The notes below the pieces were generated by a model. That model made no database searches and was not told the origin of the DNA. It saw only the letters and a program-made list of their open reading frames with translations. 64,000 bases of DNA from NCBI GenBank assembly GCA_023376005.1, contig CM042157.1:23217497-23281496 (forward strand). Direction: 5' to 3'. The stretch comes from Doryteuthis pealeii. Its lineage: Eukaryota > Mollusca > Cephalopoda > Myopsida > Loliginidae. The translations under genes were made by a program, and so were the position numbers. Positions 48,012 to 58,566 of this stretch are shown in pieces (the stretch's first letter is position 1; the number at the start of each line of letters is the position of its first letter).

Positions 48012-48068
<57 letters not shown>
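47573..48068. repeat. Inverted repeat module between two (TA)n tracts
   Basis: (TA)n (47573-47636), left arm 47638-47745, spacer, right arm about 47908-47990, then (TA)n (48014-48068). The arms share GTCAATACTTAAGCATTTCGG and its complement, GATCAGGG, and GAGAAGAAAATATTTTAAAA. The spacer contains the palindromic GTGATCATGCATGTGC stretch. Confidence 0.85.
47702..47748 (-). ncRNA. Hammerhead-like motif in the left arm of a palindrome
   Basis: Minus strand: helix I GTGTC pairs perfectly with GACAC (plus 47744-47748 and 47702-47706). CTGAAGA lies at 47743-47737, GAAA at 47722-47719, helix III is the near-palindrome ATGCTTAAGTAT, and T is the cleavage base. Helix II is weak here, but in the opposite arm (about 47910-47925) it reads GGTA/TACC with a CAATA loop. 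The opposite arm has instead lost the first C of the core. Confidence 0.45.
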
Positions 48069-48070
<2 letters not shown>

Positions 48071-48209
48071 AAATGTTTTTTTAAAATTAGGCGTTATTGT
48101 GAAGCATTAAAAATAAATAAATGAATGAACTCGATATTATGGAGTATTGGATTCACTTACTTTTTAATTATTTTTTACATAAATTTTCAGGTTCGTTAGA
48201 TACCCTTTG

Positions 48210-48769
48210 TCAAATGTTACTGTTCAATCCCATCACGTGCGTTTGTAATTTTAGAATCCATTTAGATTCTGATTGTTTTCTAGATTGTGTTGTTGGAAAT
48301 GCGTGTTCTAATAAGATGCATTTGAGCTGTGTAAGGTTGTGTGATAAGGTGTTAAAATGAAGTGCTATTGTACTATGCGGGGATTTGAGATTTATAGTGG
48401 ATTTGTGGTTATTTAGTCTTAGTCTAAAGGGTGTTGATGTTTCTCCCACATATCCACTATTTCTACATTGTGTGCAGTATATATAGTATATAATGTTAGC
48501 GCTATCGCATGTTAGGTGTGGCGGATGGATTGTTATGTTTGTGTAGGGTATTTTTATTTCGGTTTCCGTATGTATATGGCTGCAAACTTGGCATCTAGGC
48601 TTATTGCATCGTTTATTACCTTTCCGTACGGTGTTATGTAAATTTTTCCTGGATGCAGTGAGGATGTTACGTAGGTTGGGTGGTTGTTTTTTTGCGTTAA
48701 TGGGCGGGGTTTTGAAGATGGACTTTGTTGTGGGGTCGGTTTGTAGGGTTTTATATTGTAAACAAACCG

Positions 48770-48773
<4 letters not shown>
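48210..48773 (-). pseudogene. Penelope-like element GIY-YIG endonuclease remnant (5'-truncated)
   Basis: The 187-codon frame matches the C-terminal region of PLE proteins. The linker NLRNILTASR (residues 33-42) precedes a cysteine cluster (C56, C61, C64), then the GIY-YIG endonuclease: YYIYC (96-100), C103, YVGET (108-112), R119, H123 and K124, and a candidate metal-binding E156 in CILLEHA. This domain nicks DNA to prime reverse transcription. The frame is intact through the domain, but the RT domain expected upstream is absent. The sequence ends in (TA)n where the frame begins, and (TA)n lies beyond the 3' side too. The start codon is arbitrary. A dead 5'-truncated copy is most likely. Confidence 0.88.
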
Positions 48774-48813
<40 letters not shown>

Positions 48814-48822
48814 CGGTTTGTT
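48761..48822. repeat. (TA)n-centred perfect palindrome at the PLE truncation point
   Basis: AACAAACCGTCA (48761-48772) and TGACGGTTTGTT (48811-48822) are exact inverted copies separated only by (TA)n. The left arm is the 5' end of the PLE reading frame. Confidence 0.92.
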
Positions 48823-48823
48823 A

Positions 48824-49020
48824 TTTTTTTCTTTAAAAGTAAATATTGCTCTGTATATAATTAGTTTATTAGTCATTATACATTGAGGTCTCTTAAGGAT
48901 TTATAAAACCCTTGTATAATATATATGTTTGCTCCTACAAGAACATACAGTTTATACTGTGAGATTCCCATGATCCCAAATAGAATCATCCCTTACTTAC
49001 AAGTCATTTGGATTATCTTA
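48824..49020 (+). repeat. Dispersed sequence shared with 55590-55765 (probably PLE terminal)
   Basis: AAATATTGCTCTGTATATAAT, ATTGAG-TCTCT and ATAGAATCATCCCTTACT-AC appear in the same order in both places. Each copy ends near (TA)n or (CA)n and lies beside PLE coding remnants, so I infer it belongs to a PLE terminus. Confidence 0.6.
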
Positions 49021-49045
49021 CACACACAGACCACACAACACACAA

Positions 49046-49109
<64 letters not shown>

Positions 49110-49129
49110 AAAAGAGTGACTTAACGGTA

Positions 49130-49314
49130 AAAATATTGGGTTGGTCTCAATACGTGGTTGGTAAAAGTATTACTCGGATAAGTCAACGTTATAACGAATA
49201 TAAAGTGCTCAATACGTAAGTAGAGCGGATTTATTTATTTCTGTACACACTATAAGAACATATATATTTCTGTACACTATATATATATATATATATATCG
49301 CTCGTAATGAAAAA

Positions 49315-49352
<38 letters not shown>
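49130..49352. repeat. Sequence shared with 33110-33240, plus (TA)n
   Basis: ATAAAGTGCTCAATACGTAAGTAGAGC matches the repeat before the 33236 hairpin. Short (TA)n follows at 49278-49299 and 49317-49352. Confidence 0.6.
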
Positions 49353-49355
<3 letters not shown>

Positions 49356-49573
49356 CTCAGTCGGTAGAGCGTTCCTAGTTCGATACCGGCCCTCGCCAAC
49401 TCAGCGTTATGAGTAGCACAGGGATCTGTGCGGTAAAGTAAGGAGCTGATGGTAGGTGTGGCGCTCCACCTCAGATGCAAAAACAATCTCCTTGGTTTAG
49501 CGCTAGTGAAAAGTGGATAGACTCCCTCGCTGATTGGCTGATACCGACATTAGGCCGCCCCGACGACTTTACT

Positions 49574-49577
<4 letters not shown>
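49352..49577 (+). repeat. tRNA-derived SINE, family A, between (TA)n tracts
   Basis: TTAGCTCAGTCGGTAGAGCG is followed directly by TTCCTAGTTCGATACCGG, so the anticodon-arm part of the head is deleted. The body and tail are complete. (TA)n adjoins both ends. Confidence 0.85.
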
Positions 49578-49620
<43 letters not shown>

Positions 49621-49622
<2 letters not shown>

Positions 49623-50240
49623 CCATTTTCCACCATGTGAAATACAACATTATTGTTACATGTATATATATGACAATTATTGTGTCTACATATAATTCTA
49701 TGAAACAAGTCAGAGAAAAGAAAAGTCGATATTTTGACGTCTAGTCATGAAGTTTTCGATTGTTGGTCTGAGATGAGCTGTGGACAAACGGAAATAACTT
49801 AAGAGTTGTTCGTCACGTTAGTCTTTATGTCTCTCGCCTGAGGACTGTCTCTTAGTATTAGACAGAATCGCATTACGAAATGGTCCGACGTACCGGCAAC
49901 TCTCTTCAAGGCAATGCTTTTAATATTGGGAAGTTTCCGATCCATATATTTGCCATTAATAACTTTGGAAAAGGACCAAAACTACAATTCCAATCTGACC
50001 TGACTTACTTTTTCCATATATCGACTCAAAATTGTTTTATCGGACGTGGAAAAGTCCGATATGATACTATGAATCATGATGTCAAAGATTTCTCGCTAAT
50101 AAACGGCTTTGTTACTATGGAAACAACTTATAGACAACTGTGTTTAAATTATTTCTCTGAATTTTTGAGGTGAGGCTTGATGATTAGTATTATTCGTATT
50201 ATTCGTATTATTCAGACTATTGTCCAATTGGACACATGGC
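49621..50240. other. No recognised gene; 97-codon frame noted
   Basis: A plus-strand frame at 49880-50173 of 97 codons has mixed composition not due to simple repeats, but no family I recognise and no splice partner. Its last part (TCTGAATTTTTGAGGTGAGG) is repeated near 50805, which argues that it is repeat-derived. Confidence 0.35.
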
Positions 50241-50244
50241 CTAG

Positions 50245-50415
50245 TATATAAAGGAGTTAGGTTAAGACAGTTCTAACTGACAGTTATCTCTAGACTGCAG
50301 GTTCAATCCTGGTCAAGGACACAGTAACATAGATTAATAATCAACACAGCTTATCGCCTCTACCCCAGCTGTGGTTAGCGGAATGAGAACAGGATACCCC
50401 CGTGGACTGAATAAA
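50245..50415 (+). repeat. tRNA-like SINE, family F
   Basis: Head with TAGTATATAAAGGAGTTAGG and B-box GCAGGTTCAATCCTGG, then CACAGTAACATAGATTAA and GTTAGCGGAATGAGAACAGG. It also occurs at 20140-20275 in diverged form. Confidence 0.55.
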
Positions 50416-51300
50416 GGGTTTGGTTCAAAGTTCCGTGATGGCTCCCGATTACGACAGGAAGGTTCCCGAATTCGAAAAGAAGGTTTCCGAGTCGAGAAGG
50501 TTCCCGTGTCCGACAAGAAATACCTGAAGAAGACCGGAAGGACACATCTGCCGAAACGCTGTACAGATAACAATGTGTTTAAATTATTTGTCTGATTTTT
50601 TTTATTTTTGTTTGTTTGTTTGGTTGTTTGTTTTGTTTTACGGCATATCAACCACGGTGGGTCATTTAATGGCGGCAAATTTTTACTTATGAAAGATTCA
50701 TAACGATAGTTAGATATTTTTAAAAACATTTTAAAATTTAAATAAGTCTTCTATTTAACCCATATATGTGACTGTAACATATACTACCGCCCGGGTCAGA
50801 TCTGAATTTTTGAGATGAAGCTTGATAATTTGTATTATTTGGATTTTTCAGACTGTTGTCCTCATCCTTATTGTTGTATACAAAACGTTTCGGTCGATGT
50901 GCCCTCCGGCCTTTGTCAGGTGTGGGTTTTTTTTATCGGATCGACGAAAATCACCTAAAGAAGGCCGAGTGCCACATCGGCCGAAATGCTGTACTTGTAT
51001 TATGTTTATTTTTCCGACTGTTGTCCTCATCTTTATTGTGATATATAAAAACACAAAGTTTCGATCGTTGTACACTCCAGTCTCCTTCAGGTGCTCCTTC
51101 TCTATCCGAGCATTGTAATGATTAAACTTTGGAAATCAATTTTAGTCGGTTTTACAATTGAGCAAACAAGACGTTGAAGCTCTTTGAGTTTACATATATA
51201 TTCTATTAACTTTTAGATAACTGTATTTATATTATGATATTATTATGACTGAAAACACAACGTTTTGCCACTCTATCCCCCGGGTTTCTTCAAGTGTTCC
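50370..51300. repeat. Cluster of alternating PLE-type terminal modules
   Basis: Five related modules of the form CCTGAAGAAG...CGAAACG lie on alternating strands: plus at about 50533-50580, minus at 50886-50925, plus at 50962-51005, minus at 51045-51095, and minus at 51245-51300. Several are followed by TCTTTATTG or its complement. The hammerhead core is degraded in each (for example CTAAAGA or CTGAAGG). One retains a six-pair helix II, GGCCGA/TCGGCC. Confidence 0.6.
50625..50800 (-). repeat. Family E SINE-like fragment, 3' part
   Basis: Plus-strand TTTTACGGCATATCAACCAC and GGTGGGTCATTTAATGG are the reverse of the family E 3' end. The repeat stops in the section around CCCGGGTCAG. Confidence 0.65.
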
Positions 51301-51553
51301 GTGTCTATCCAAATATAGCAATGAAATAAAAAAAATGATAGTAAACTCGGTGGGGGGCACAGTCATGTCCGACGTATATGCAAATGTAAATATGAGCGTA
51401 CAATGAATACGATTCTCTAACCTTTATGCATGAAATAAACCTAGAGGGGTTTATATGCCTTTGGAAAAAATCTTGGATGATCTTTGTAGAATACTTAGAC
51501 ATTTCCGGTCTTTCAACATTATACAGCGTTCTTTTTGTGATCCAGTCACAATT

Positions 51554-51560
51554 ATTGTCA

Positions 51561-51617
<57 letters not shown>

Positions 51618-51666
51618 TTTCACTAGTATTAACCTTCATCTTCCTAATTCTATTTGCTTTGTTAAC

Positions 51667-51730
<64 letters not shown>

Positions 51731-51777
51731 TTTCACTAGTATTAACCTTCATCTTCCTAATTCTATTTGCTTTGTTA

Positions 51778-51828
<51 letters not shown>

Positions 51829-51874
51829 TTTCACTAGTTTAACCTTCATCTTCCTAATTCTATTTGCTTTGTTA

Positions 51875-51928
<54 letters not shown>

Positions 51929-51972
51929 TTTCACTAGTATTAACCTTCATCTTCCTAATTCTATTTGCTTTG

Positions 51973-52020
<48 letters not shown>

Positions 52021-52176
52021 TTTCACTAGTATTAACCTTCATCTTCCTAATTCTATTTGCTTTGTTAACTATTATTATTATTATTATTATTATTATATTA
52101 TTATATTATTATTATTATTATAATAATTTTCACTAGTATTAACCTTCATCTTCCTAATTCTATTTGCTTTGTTAAC

Positions 52177-52219
<43 letters not shown>

Positions 52220-52268
52220 TTTCACTAGTATTAACCTTCATCTTCCTAATTCTATTTGCTTTGTTAAC

Positions 52269-52353
<85 letters not shown>

Positions 52354-52402
52354 TTTCACTAATATTATCCTTCATCTTCCTAATCCTATTTGCTTTGCCA
52401 AC

Positions 52403-52448
<46 letters not shown>

Positions 52449-52497
52449 TTTCACTAGTATTAACCTTCATCTTCCTAATTCTATTTTCTTTGTTAAC

Positions 52498-52558
<61 letters not shown>

Positions 52559-52760
52559 AATAATAATAATTTTAACTAATATTATCCTTCATCTTCCTAA
52601 TTCTACTTGCTTTGCCAATTATTATTATTAAAAATTTTGACTACTATTATCCTTCATCTTCCTAATTATACTAACTTTTTCAATCATTATTATTTATAAT
52701 TTTCCCTTTTATTATCCTTCATCTTCCTAATTCTACTTTCTTTGTCGATCATTATAGTAA
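51554..52760 (+). repeat. Composite array: (ATT)n alternating with a 53-bp unit
   Basis: About twelve repeats of a roughly 53-base unit containing TTTTCACTAGTATTAACC and TTCATCTTCCTAATTC, each separated by an (ATT)n tract of varying length. The last three units are diverged and have little or no ATT. The microsatellite and the unit evidently amplify together. Confidence 0.93.
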
Positions 52761-53016
52761 TTCAGACTATGTGATCCGATCGGGCACCAAATAAAATTAT
52801 CCTATTAAGTAGTCACCATCTTTATCTGTATAAAAAAAAACATAAAAAAGAAAAACAAAAAGGGAAAATAACCAGACCTGAAAATTAGGGGGATTAAAAA
52901 AAAAATCCAACTGTCCTGATATTCTGGACAAAGAACAGGCCTCAAACTACCTTAACATCCAATCTTCCTAACATCTAACCTGCAAGTATTATCGTCAGAA
53001 TCATTCACTAAAAGTA

Positions 53017-53629
53017 CTAGCAAAAATATGCACCCTCCAGGCGCAAGTATTAAAGTTTTAATGTGATAAAATATGTTAAATTAGGAAACTACATAAGAAT
53101 GCTGATAAAATGATTTGAAACAGAGTGGGGTATACTTGAAAAAGAGAAAAACTTTGAAACTAACTCTTCCATCATTTTCCATCACCCCCGTTTTTCATTG
53201 CTAATTTTTCCTCATTTAACTATTTAGTTAAATTAGGAAGTAAAGAATAAAAGTACACATATTTCTTTTTGTTAATGGATTTCTTTTAAGATTTATTCTC
53301 ATATCTATTAGAATAAAACCAAACAATTAGAAATCAATAAGCTAAGCACATATTTATTAAAATCATTTTTAAGATCAATATGCAAATTAGTCTTTCCGTT
53401 AACACTATAAACCGCTATTTTGTTGGATATATAAATACAATTGCATGTTATTATTATGTAGGTAAGACCAAGAGCATTAATAATGTGAAATAATTTCATT
53501 TATAATTGAAGTTTAAATAAAAAATAAATCAAGGAGAATGTGATATAAATGAATAAGGGAATTGAAACTTGGTTACTAATATAGTTTCGGTTACAGACAG
53601 ACTGACACACAATCTCTATTATAATAAGA
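53017..53629 (-). mobile_element. Helitron-like element, copy 1 of 3
   Basis: The minus strand begins TCTTATTATAATAGAGATTG and ends with an imperfect subterminal hairpin (GCGCCTGGAGGGTGC, 53044-53030), then TTTTTG and CTAG (53020-53017) followed by T. It is closely related to 54072-54711. Confidence 0.75.
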
Positions 53630-53679
53630 TTTGGATGATCAGTGAAACATCAAATGATATAAATGCTTCAGTGTCTATA

Positions 53680-54066
53680 CTAGTACAACATAAAAAACGC
53701 CCTAAGGGCGATGTAAAATAGATTTTTGAAACATATTGCCTGAGGGGTGGGAGTACAAAATTCAATGTCAGCGAGTTAGTACCCTAAGTAAGTAAAATCA
53801 TCAACTTCATTAAAGGATTAAAAATTAAAACAATTTGAAATATAAACTTTAAATATATATTAGAATAAAACAAACTATATATAGATATATAATATCAGTC
53901 ATGTATTTATTAAAACTTGATTTAAAAACCAATGAGGACTGTCGAATGTTGCATGTTCAAATTTTGAATGTTTTTATTCTGTTATGACGATCTTGGGTAA
54001 TGTAACGTAAGCAGTGACGTAATTTTGGTTACAGACAAAAACCGGAAGCGAATCTCCATTATTTAT
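53680..54066 (-). mobile_element. Helitron-like element, copy 2 of 3
   Basis: Same family as 1771-2164. The minus-strand 3' end has a perfect hairpin, CGCCCTTAGGGCG (53710-53698), a 14-base spacer and CTAG (53683-53680) followed by T. The 5' end (AATGGAGATTCGC) is slightly shortened where it abuts the next element. Confidence 0.8.
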
Positions 54067-54071
54067 ATATA

Positions 54072-54708
54072 CTAGCAAATTTATGCACCCTCTGGGTGCA
54101 AGTTTTTAAGTTTTAATATAATAAAATATCATGTTAAATTAGAAAGGCTAATAAAACTGAATAAGAATGCAGATAAAAAGATTTGGAATAGAGGGGGTAT
54201 TATCGAAAAATAGAACAACTTTGAAACTAACTCTTCCATCATTTTCCATTACTCCCGTTTTTCATTGGTAAATTTTCCTAATTTAACTATTTAGTTAAAA
54301 TAGGAAGTAAAGAATAATATTACAGTTATTTCTTCTTGTTAATAGATTTCTTTTAAGATTTATCCCCGAGATTTTTTCTCATATTCAATAAGATAAAACC
54401 AAACAATTAGAAATCAATAATACTAAGCATATATTTATTAAAATCAATTTTTTAAGATCAATATGCAAATTAGCCTTCCCATTCACACTGTAATCTGCTA
54501 TTTTGTTGTATATATAAATACAATTGCATGTTATTAGTATGTAGATATGGTCAACAGACTTAATAATGTAAAACAATTTTATTAATCATTGAGGTTTAAA
54601 TAAAAATAAAATCATGGAGAATGTGATGTAAGTAACAAAGGAATTGTAACTTGTATAGTAATATAGTTTCGGTTACAGACAGATAAACCCACAATCTCCA
54701 TTATAATA

Positions 54709-54711
<3 letters not shown>
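54072..54711 (-). mobile_element. Helitron-like element, copy 3 of 3
   Basis: The minus strand starts TCTTATTATAATGGAGATTG at 54711. It ends with a perfect hairpin, GCACCCAGAGGGTGC (54099-54085), ATAAATTTG and CTAG (54075-54072) followed by T. (TA)n begins at its 5' end. A predicted 63-residue frame inside is not conserved in its sister copy. Confidence 0.8.

Positions 54712-54781
<70 letters not shown>
54711..54781. repeat. (TA)n microsatellite
   Basis: About 70 bases of pure TA directly at the Helitron 5' boundary, followed by a short (TG)n. Confidence 0.97.
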
Positions 54782-54783
<2 letters not shown>

Positions 54784-55166
54784 AGTGTGTGTGTGCTTGT
54801 GTATATACTAATGATCTTGTATGTCTTGTTTGTTTATTTGCATCTTACATAGAAAAGAATGAATGATAAATATACATTGATAAGAAATACAAAAAGAAAA
54901 TAAGAAAGAATAGTTCGATAAATGGTACGCTTTCTGATCTTCCTCGCACAATACATCATTCTCAAATTTACAGATATTTATTTTACGTTACTGTTTTTAT
55001 AATAAAATACAGTTAAATACACATGAATCGATTTAGCTAATTATCAATGTGTAATGTTTATATTACTTTTAGCAAACAATGGTTGAATATAGGAATTACA
55101 ATATTAAAATCGGAAAAATTATATGCTTGCGCACTCGAATGTACCACTGTATATATTGTGTTATTA

Positions 55167-55169
<3 letters not shown>

Positions 55170-55257
<88 letters not shown>

Positions 55258-55280
55258 TTACAAATATATATATATATAGG
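55170..55280. repeat. (TA)n blocks with TTACAAATA spacers
   Basis: Three (TA)n blocks separated by GTTACAAATA, immediately before the PLE RT fragment. Confidence 0.95.
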
Positions 55281-55297
55281 TTACAAATAATTACAAA

Positions 55298-55483
55298 TTG
55301 GACCATACAGATTCCATTTCTCAAATTAACTGCGATACTAACACCTTTGCCAGCAAACTTAATATAAATGATAGAATGGGCAAATTGGAGGAAAAATGTG
55401 CCTATATATTATTTAAAGACCACAAAACTAATTTCTTAGATAAGCATCATTCTATAAAGATAAGTGAATTGTTACCAATCTGA
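55298..55483 (+). pseudogene. Penelope-like element reverse-transcriptase fragment
   Basis: The 61-codon frame contains KLEEKCAYILFKDHKTNF (residues 29-46). The block A-[Y/F]-[I/V]-x-[F/L]-K-D-H-K-x-N-F is the signature of the start of PLE reverse transcriptases, and the preceding basic LNINDRMGKLEEK matches their N-terminal linker. Everything downstream of this block (the catalytic RT core and endonuclease) is absent. Three bases before the stop codon, the sequence changes to a hammerhead-like element end. This is a dead fragment. Confidence 0.72.
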
Positions 55484-55566
55484 TGAGGCAAAAACTTGGG
55501 GAGCCGGTTTAAATCAACTTAGATTTATATGGGCCCCAATTTTTGTCGAAATAAATTTATTATGGG
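55475..55566 (+). ncRNA. Hammerhead-ribozyme-like motif with long helix II
   Basis: CTGATGA is at 55480-55486. Helix II pairs GGCAAAAACTTGGGG (55487-55501) with CCCCAATTTTTGTC (55534-55547), leaving one bulged C and one G-U pair. GAA at 55548-55550 is followed by the palindrome ATAAATTTAT (helix III) and T55561 as the cleavage base. Helix I pairs CCAAT (55475-55479) with ATGGG (55562-55566) apart from one A-G mismatch. Core residues are complete and helix II abuts the core exactly. It directly follows the PLE RT fragment. Confidence 0.65.
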
Positions 55567-55589
55567 ATTACTGTATTGAGTTCTTCCTT

Positions 55590-55756
55590 TATTGATAAAT
55601 ATTGCTCTGTATATAATCTAAAAGGTTATTTTACATTGAGCTCTCTTTAGTGATTTATGATTCACTGTATTTATACATACTGGATCATCAATATTAGAAC
55701 AGTGGATCTAGAAATCACATATAGAATCATCCCTTACTACCAAGTTTTGGATAAAT

Positions 55757-55765
<9 letters not shown>
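55590..55765 (+). repeat. Dispersed sequence shared with 48824-49020
   Basis: Follows the hammerhead-like motif, contains AAATATTGCTCTGTATATAAT and ATAGAATCATCCCTTACTAC, and runs into (TA)n at 55758-55802. Probably the remainder of the PLE terminal repeat. Confidence 0.6.
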
Positions 55766-55805
<40 letters not shown>

Positions 55806-56393
55806 AACTAGGAAAGAATGAATGGGACTAATTAATATTTCATGGTTACCTACGTCCTATTGAGAATTTGAACGAATAAAAGATAACTTTCAGCGTGAAA
55901 CAAAAATTATATCACTTGATTGGGAGAATTCAACTTGTATCATTATTATTTAAATCTCCTTTTCTCCTTTAAGGTTCCACGCCTATATATAAACCTAATA
56001 AGAAATTTATTCAGATATACATAAACAGATTTTTTCTTTAAATATCGTTCAGTGCAAACGTATAATCTCCAAAATTAATATTCAGTTGGTAATTTATCTT
56101 TGCTGTTCAGTTCATTACATTTTAGCAGAGTCATTCTTTGGTCATCTTGGTCTCATTTGGTAATTCTATTGTCTACTTTTTTTATTTCTATTTTCCCTTT
56201 TTCTAGTTTTAGTAATGAATGGTTTACTAAAAAAGATAGTTGCCTCAACTTATCAATTAAAGAGATAGATATTCATGAATTTAAAATATTGTCTTTATTT
56301 CTTCCATATCAACAGCAATCCATCATCCCGATGCATTCCGAATTTCTTTATCGAAGGTATACGACATTCTGCGAAACCGAGCATATATATATA

Positions 56394-56525
56394 TCTTATT
56401 ATAATGGAGATTGTTGTGTTTTTCTGTCTATAACCGGGGGGGGAAAAAAACTTAATTTTAAAATTTAACTAACTTTTCAAAGTTTTTTTCACAAATTTTC
56501 TTTCGTTTATTTACATCATCTCTCT
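56394..56525 (+). mobile_element. Helitron-like 5' end, cut by gap
   Basis: TCTTATTATAATGGAGATTG after A matches the 5' end of the element at 54072-54711. The rest is lost in the adjoining gap. Confidence 0.55.
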
Positions 56526-56625
56526 NNNNNNNNNNNNNNNNNNNNNNNNNNNNNNNNNNNNNNNNNNNNNNNNNNNNNNNNNNNNNNNNNNNNNNNNNNN
56601 NNNNNNNNNNNNNNNNNNNNNNNNN
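56526..56625. other. Assembly gap (100 N)
   Basis: Exactly 100 N, a conventional placeholder for a scaffold join of unknown length. Confidence 1.
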
Positions 56626-56644
56626 AAAAAAGAGAGAGAATGAG

Positions 56645-56872
56645 TTCAACAGGTTTGAATTCAGAGTTTTCCTTCTAGATCGGTTACCTAACCAATGTTA
56701 AAGAGCCCAGTCTGCTTTACTATTTAACCATAGCTGGAGGGAGAGTAGGATTAATACCTTTTTCAAAGGTATTAGTGCAAAGTGAAATGCAATTACCTCA
56801 TCCAGGATTTGAACTTGGGGCGACGAGTCCATTTCATATGACTTTAACCATTACACCACGCTCTTCCAGCAC
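56645..56872 (-). repeat. tRNA-derived SINE, family B
   Basis: Begins just after the 100-N gap. The minus strand has TGGTGTAATGGTTAAAGTCA and B-box region CAAGTTCAAATCCTGG, then the body. The 3' tail is cut by the gap. Confidence 0.83.
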
Positions 56873-57238
56873 GTATATGCTTACTAGAGTGGATGTTTTG
56901 GCACCAGGAAAATGCTCATAGTAACGTCAAATGCGCTCACCTTTTTGATCCAGTCATTCATAATACAATATTACCTTTTAGTGGTGCCGAATAATTTCGG
57001 GTTTTTTTCTCTTCAAAATCAATAAATTACTTAGCCAAATTGAGCTCCCTATCGAGCAAGCTTTCTATAATAAATGAGTAGAAATCTTTGATAGCAAAAT
57101 GCAGAAAGATGCGGTTTGCATTGGGAAACCAGACGAAAGCCAATTTAGTGTTCTTCTATTGGGTTATCGTAACACTGTAAAACAGTGCCATACATATATG
57201 TTCAACAAGTGTTTGATGATGCGCCTGATTCCTTTACA

Positions 57239-57365
57239 ACACACACACACACCACACACACACACACACACTCACACACACATACACACACACACACACA
57301 CACACAACATATATATATATATATATATGAAGTCAGCGGCGTATGGTTACTGAGAGTTTCACGCC

Positions 57366-57418
<53 letters not shown>
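57239..57418. repeat. (CA)n and (TA)n microsatellites
   Basis: (CA)n at 57239-57306, (TA)n at 57308-57329, and (TA)n again at 57367-57418. Confidence 0.95.
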
Positions 57419-57420
<2 letters not shown>

Positions 57421-58160
57421 TAAAGAAAAGAAATGTAGATGGATATAAAATGAATTTTATCGATATGACTTTTAATCGATATCACTTACACATGTGTTTC
57501 GGTCTGCAAAATGTATACGGATTTACGTTATTATTATTATTAAAATAATCAGATGGAGTTGAAATGATGATGATAATAATAATAGGAAAAATGTATAAAA
57601 TGTTCCGTACACAGAGAGATTTTGACGACCTTCATCGAGTGGTTATTTTATTTTTTGAGTTGGAGACAAGAATAGAATTTCAAATGTTCGAAAAAAAGAA
57701 TATTTTTTAAATCGTTAGGAACGCAGAGGCCGTTAGGGACAGTTAAAAATTTTGAAAGTTTTGGTGGAAGGGTATAATTTGTATTGCAAAGATTGAAATG
57801 TTATTAATAATCTTAAAACTTGTTGATGTTTGAATGAAATGTGTTTTCATTGTTATTGTTTGGGGTAAGAAAAAAGAAGGAAAGAAGAAAGAAATCGGTG
57901 AAAACCGAAAAGAGTTAACCCCTCAAAATGAGCGAATGGGTCAAGTATGGAATATGTGTTAAATAATGAATTGAAATTAAAAAATGAAATGTTAAAATAA
58001 AGTGATGTGGTGATATTATTTAAAAAATGTTTGGAAAGAAAAGAAACAGCAAAAAATCAGAATTTTTAGATTATTCAAAGTAGAAGGTAATATTTTCGCA
58101 CCCATTTTATACACAAACTCTTTTTTCTTAATCTTTTCCTCTTTTAAACTTATCAACTTC
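57419..58160. other. No recognised gene
   Basis: Plus-strand purine-rich, AT-rich sequence. At 57490-57530 the minus strand reads GCAGACCGAAACACATGTGT, a GAAA-plus-palindrome pair resembling a hammerhead 3' half, but no CTGANGA core precedes it. A related ATACATTTTGC segment occurs at 21484. Confidence 0.4.
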
Positions 58161-58162
58161 TA

Positions 58163-58250
<88 letters not shown>

Positions 58251-58364
58251 CTTCTTCAAGCTAATACAATCAGATCTTGGGACTCATATATATATAAACA
58301 ATTTTAGTGAAGATAGATTGATGATAAGGTATATACAGATTTAGCAGTCTGTTTATATATATAT

Positions 58365-58410
<46 letters not shown>

Positions 58411-58506
58411 TATTGGCTGAAAATTACCGCTTAACGCGGAACGAATATATCTCTCCACATCTATTTGTTTTGAGTTATTCGTTTTTGTCCACTTTTCCTT
58501 TATCCT

Positions 58507-58566
<60 letters not shown>

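Noticed and set aside
50533..50580. Complete hammerhead in CCTGAAGAAG...CGAAACG
   Set aside because: Core-like strings are present, but helix II and III do not form convincingly. Kept only as a PLE-type terminal module.
51554..52640. CRISPR-like array (regular repeats with spacers)
   Set aside because: The spacers are all (ATT)n and the setting is clearly eukaryotic, so it is a composite microsatellite array.
56100..56468. 122-codon frame on the plus strand
   Set aside because: Its last third lies in a Helitron-like 5' end, composition is that of AT-rich DNA, and no motif is visible.
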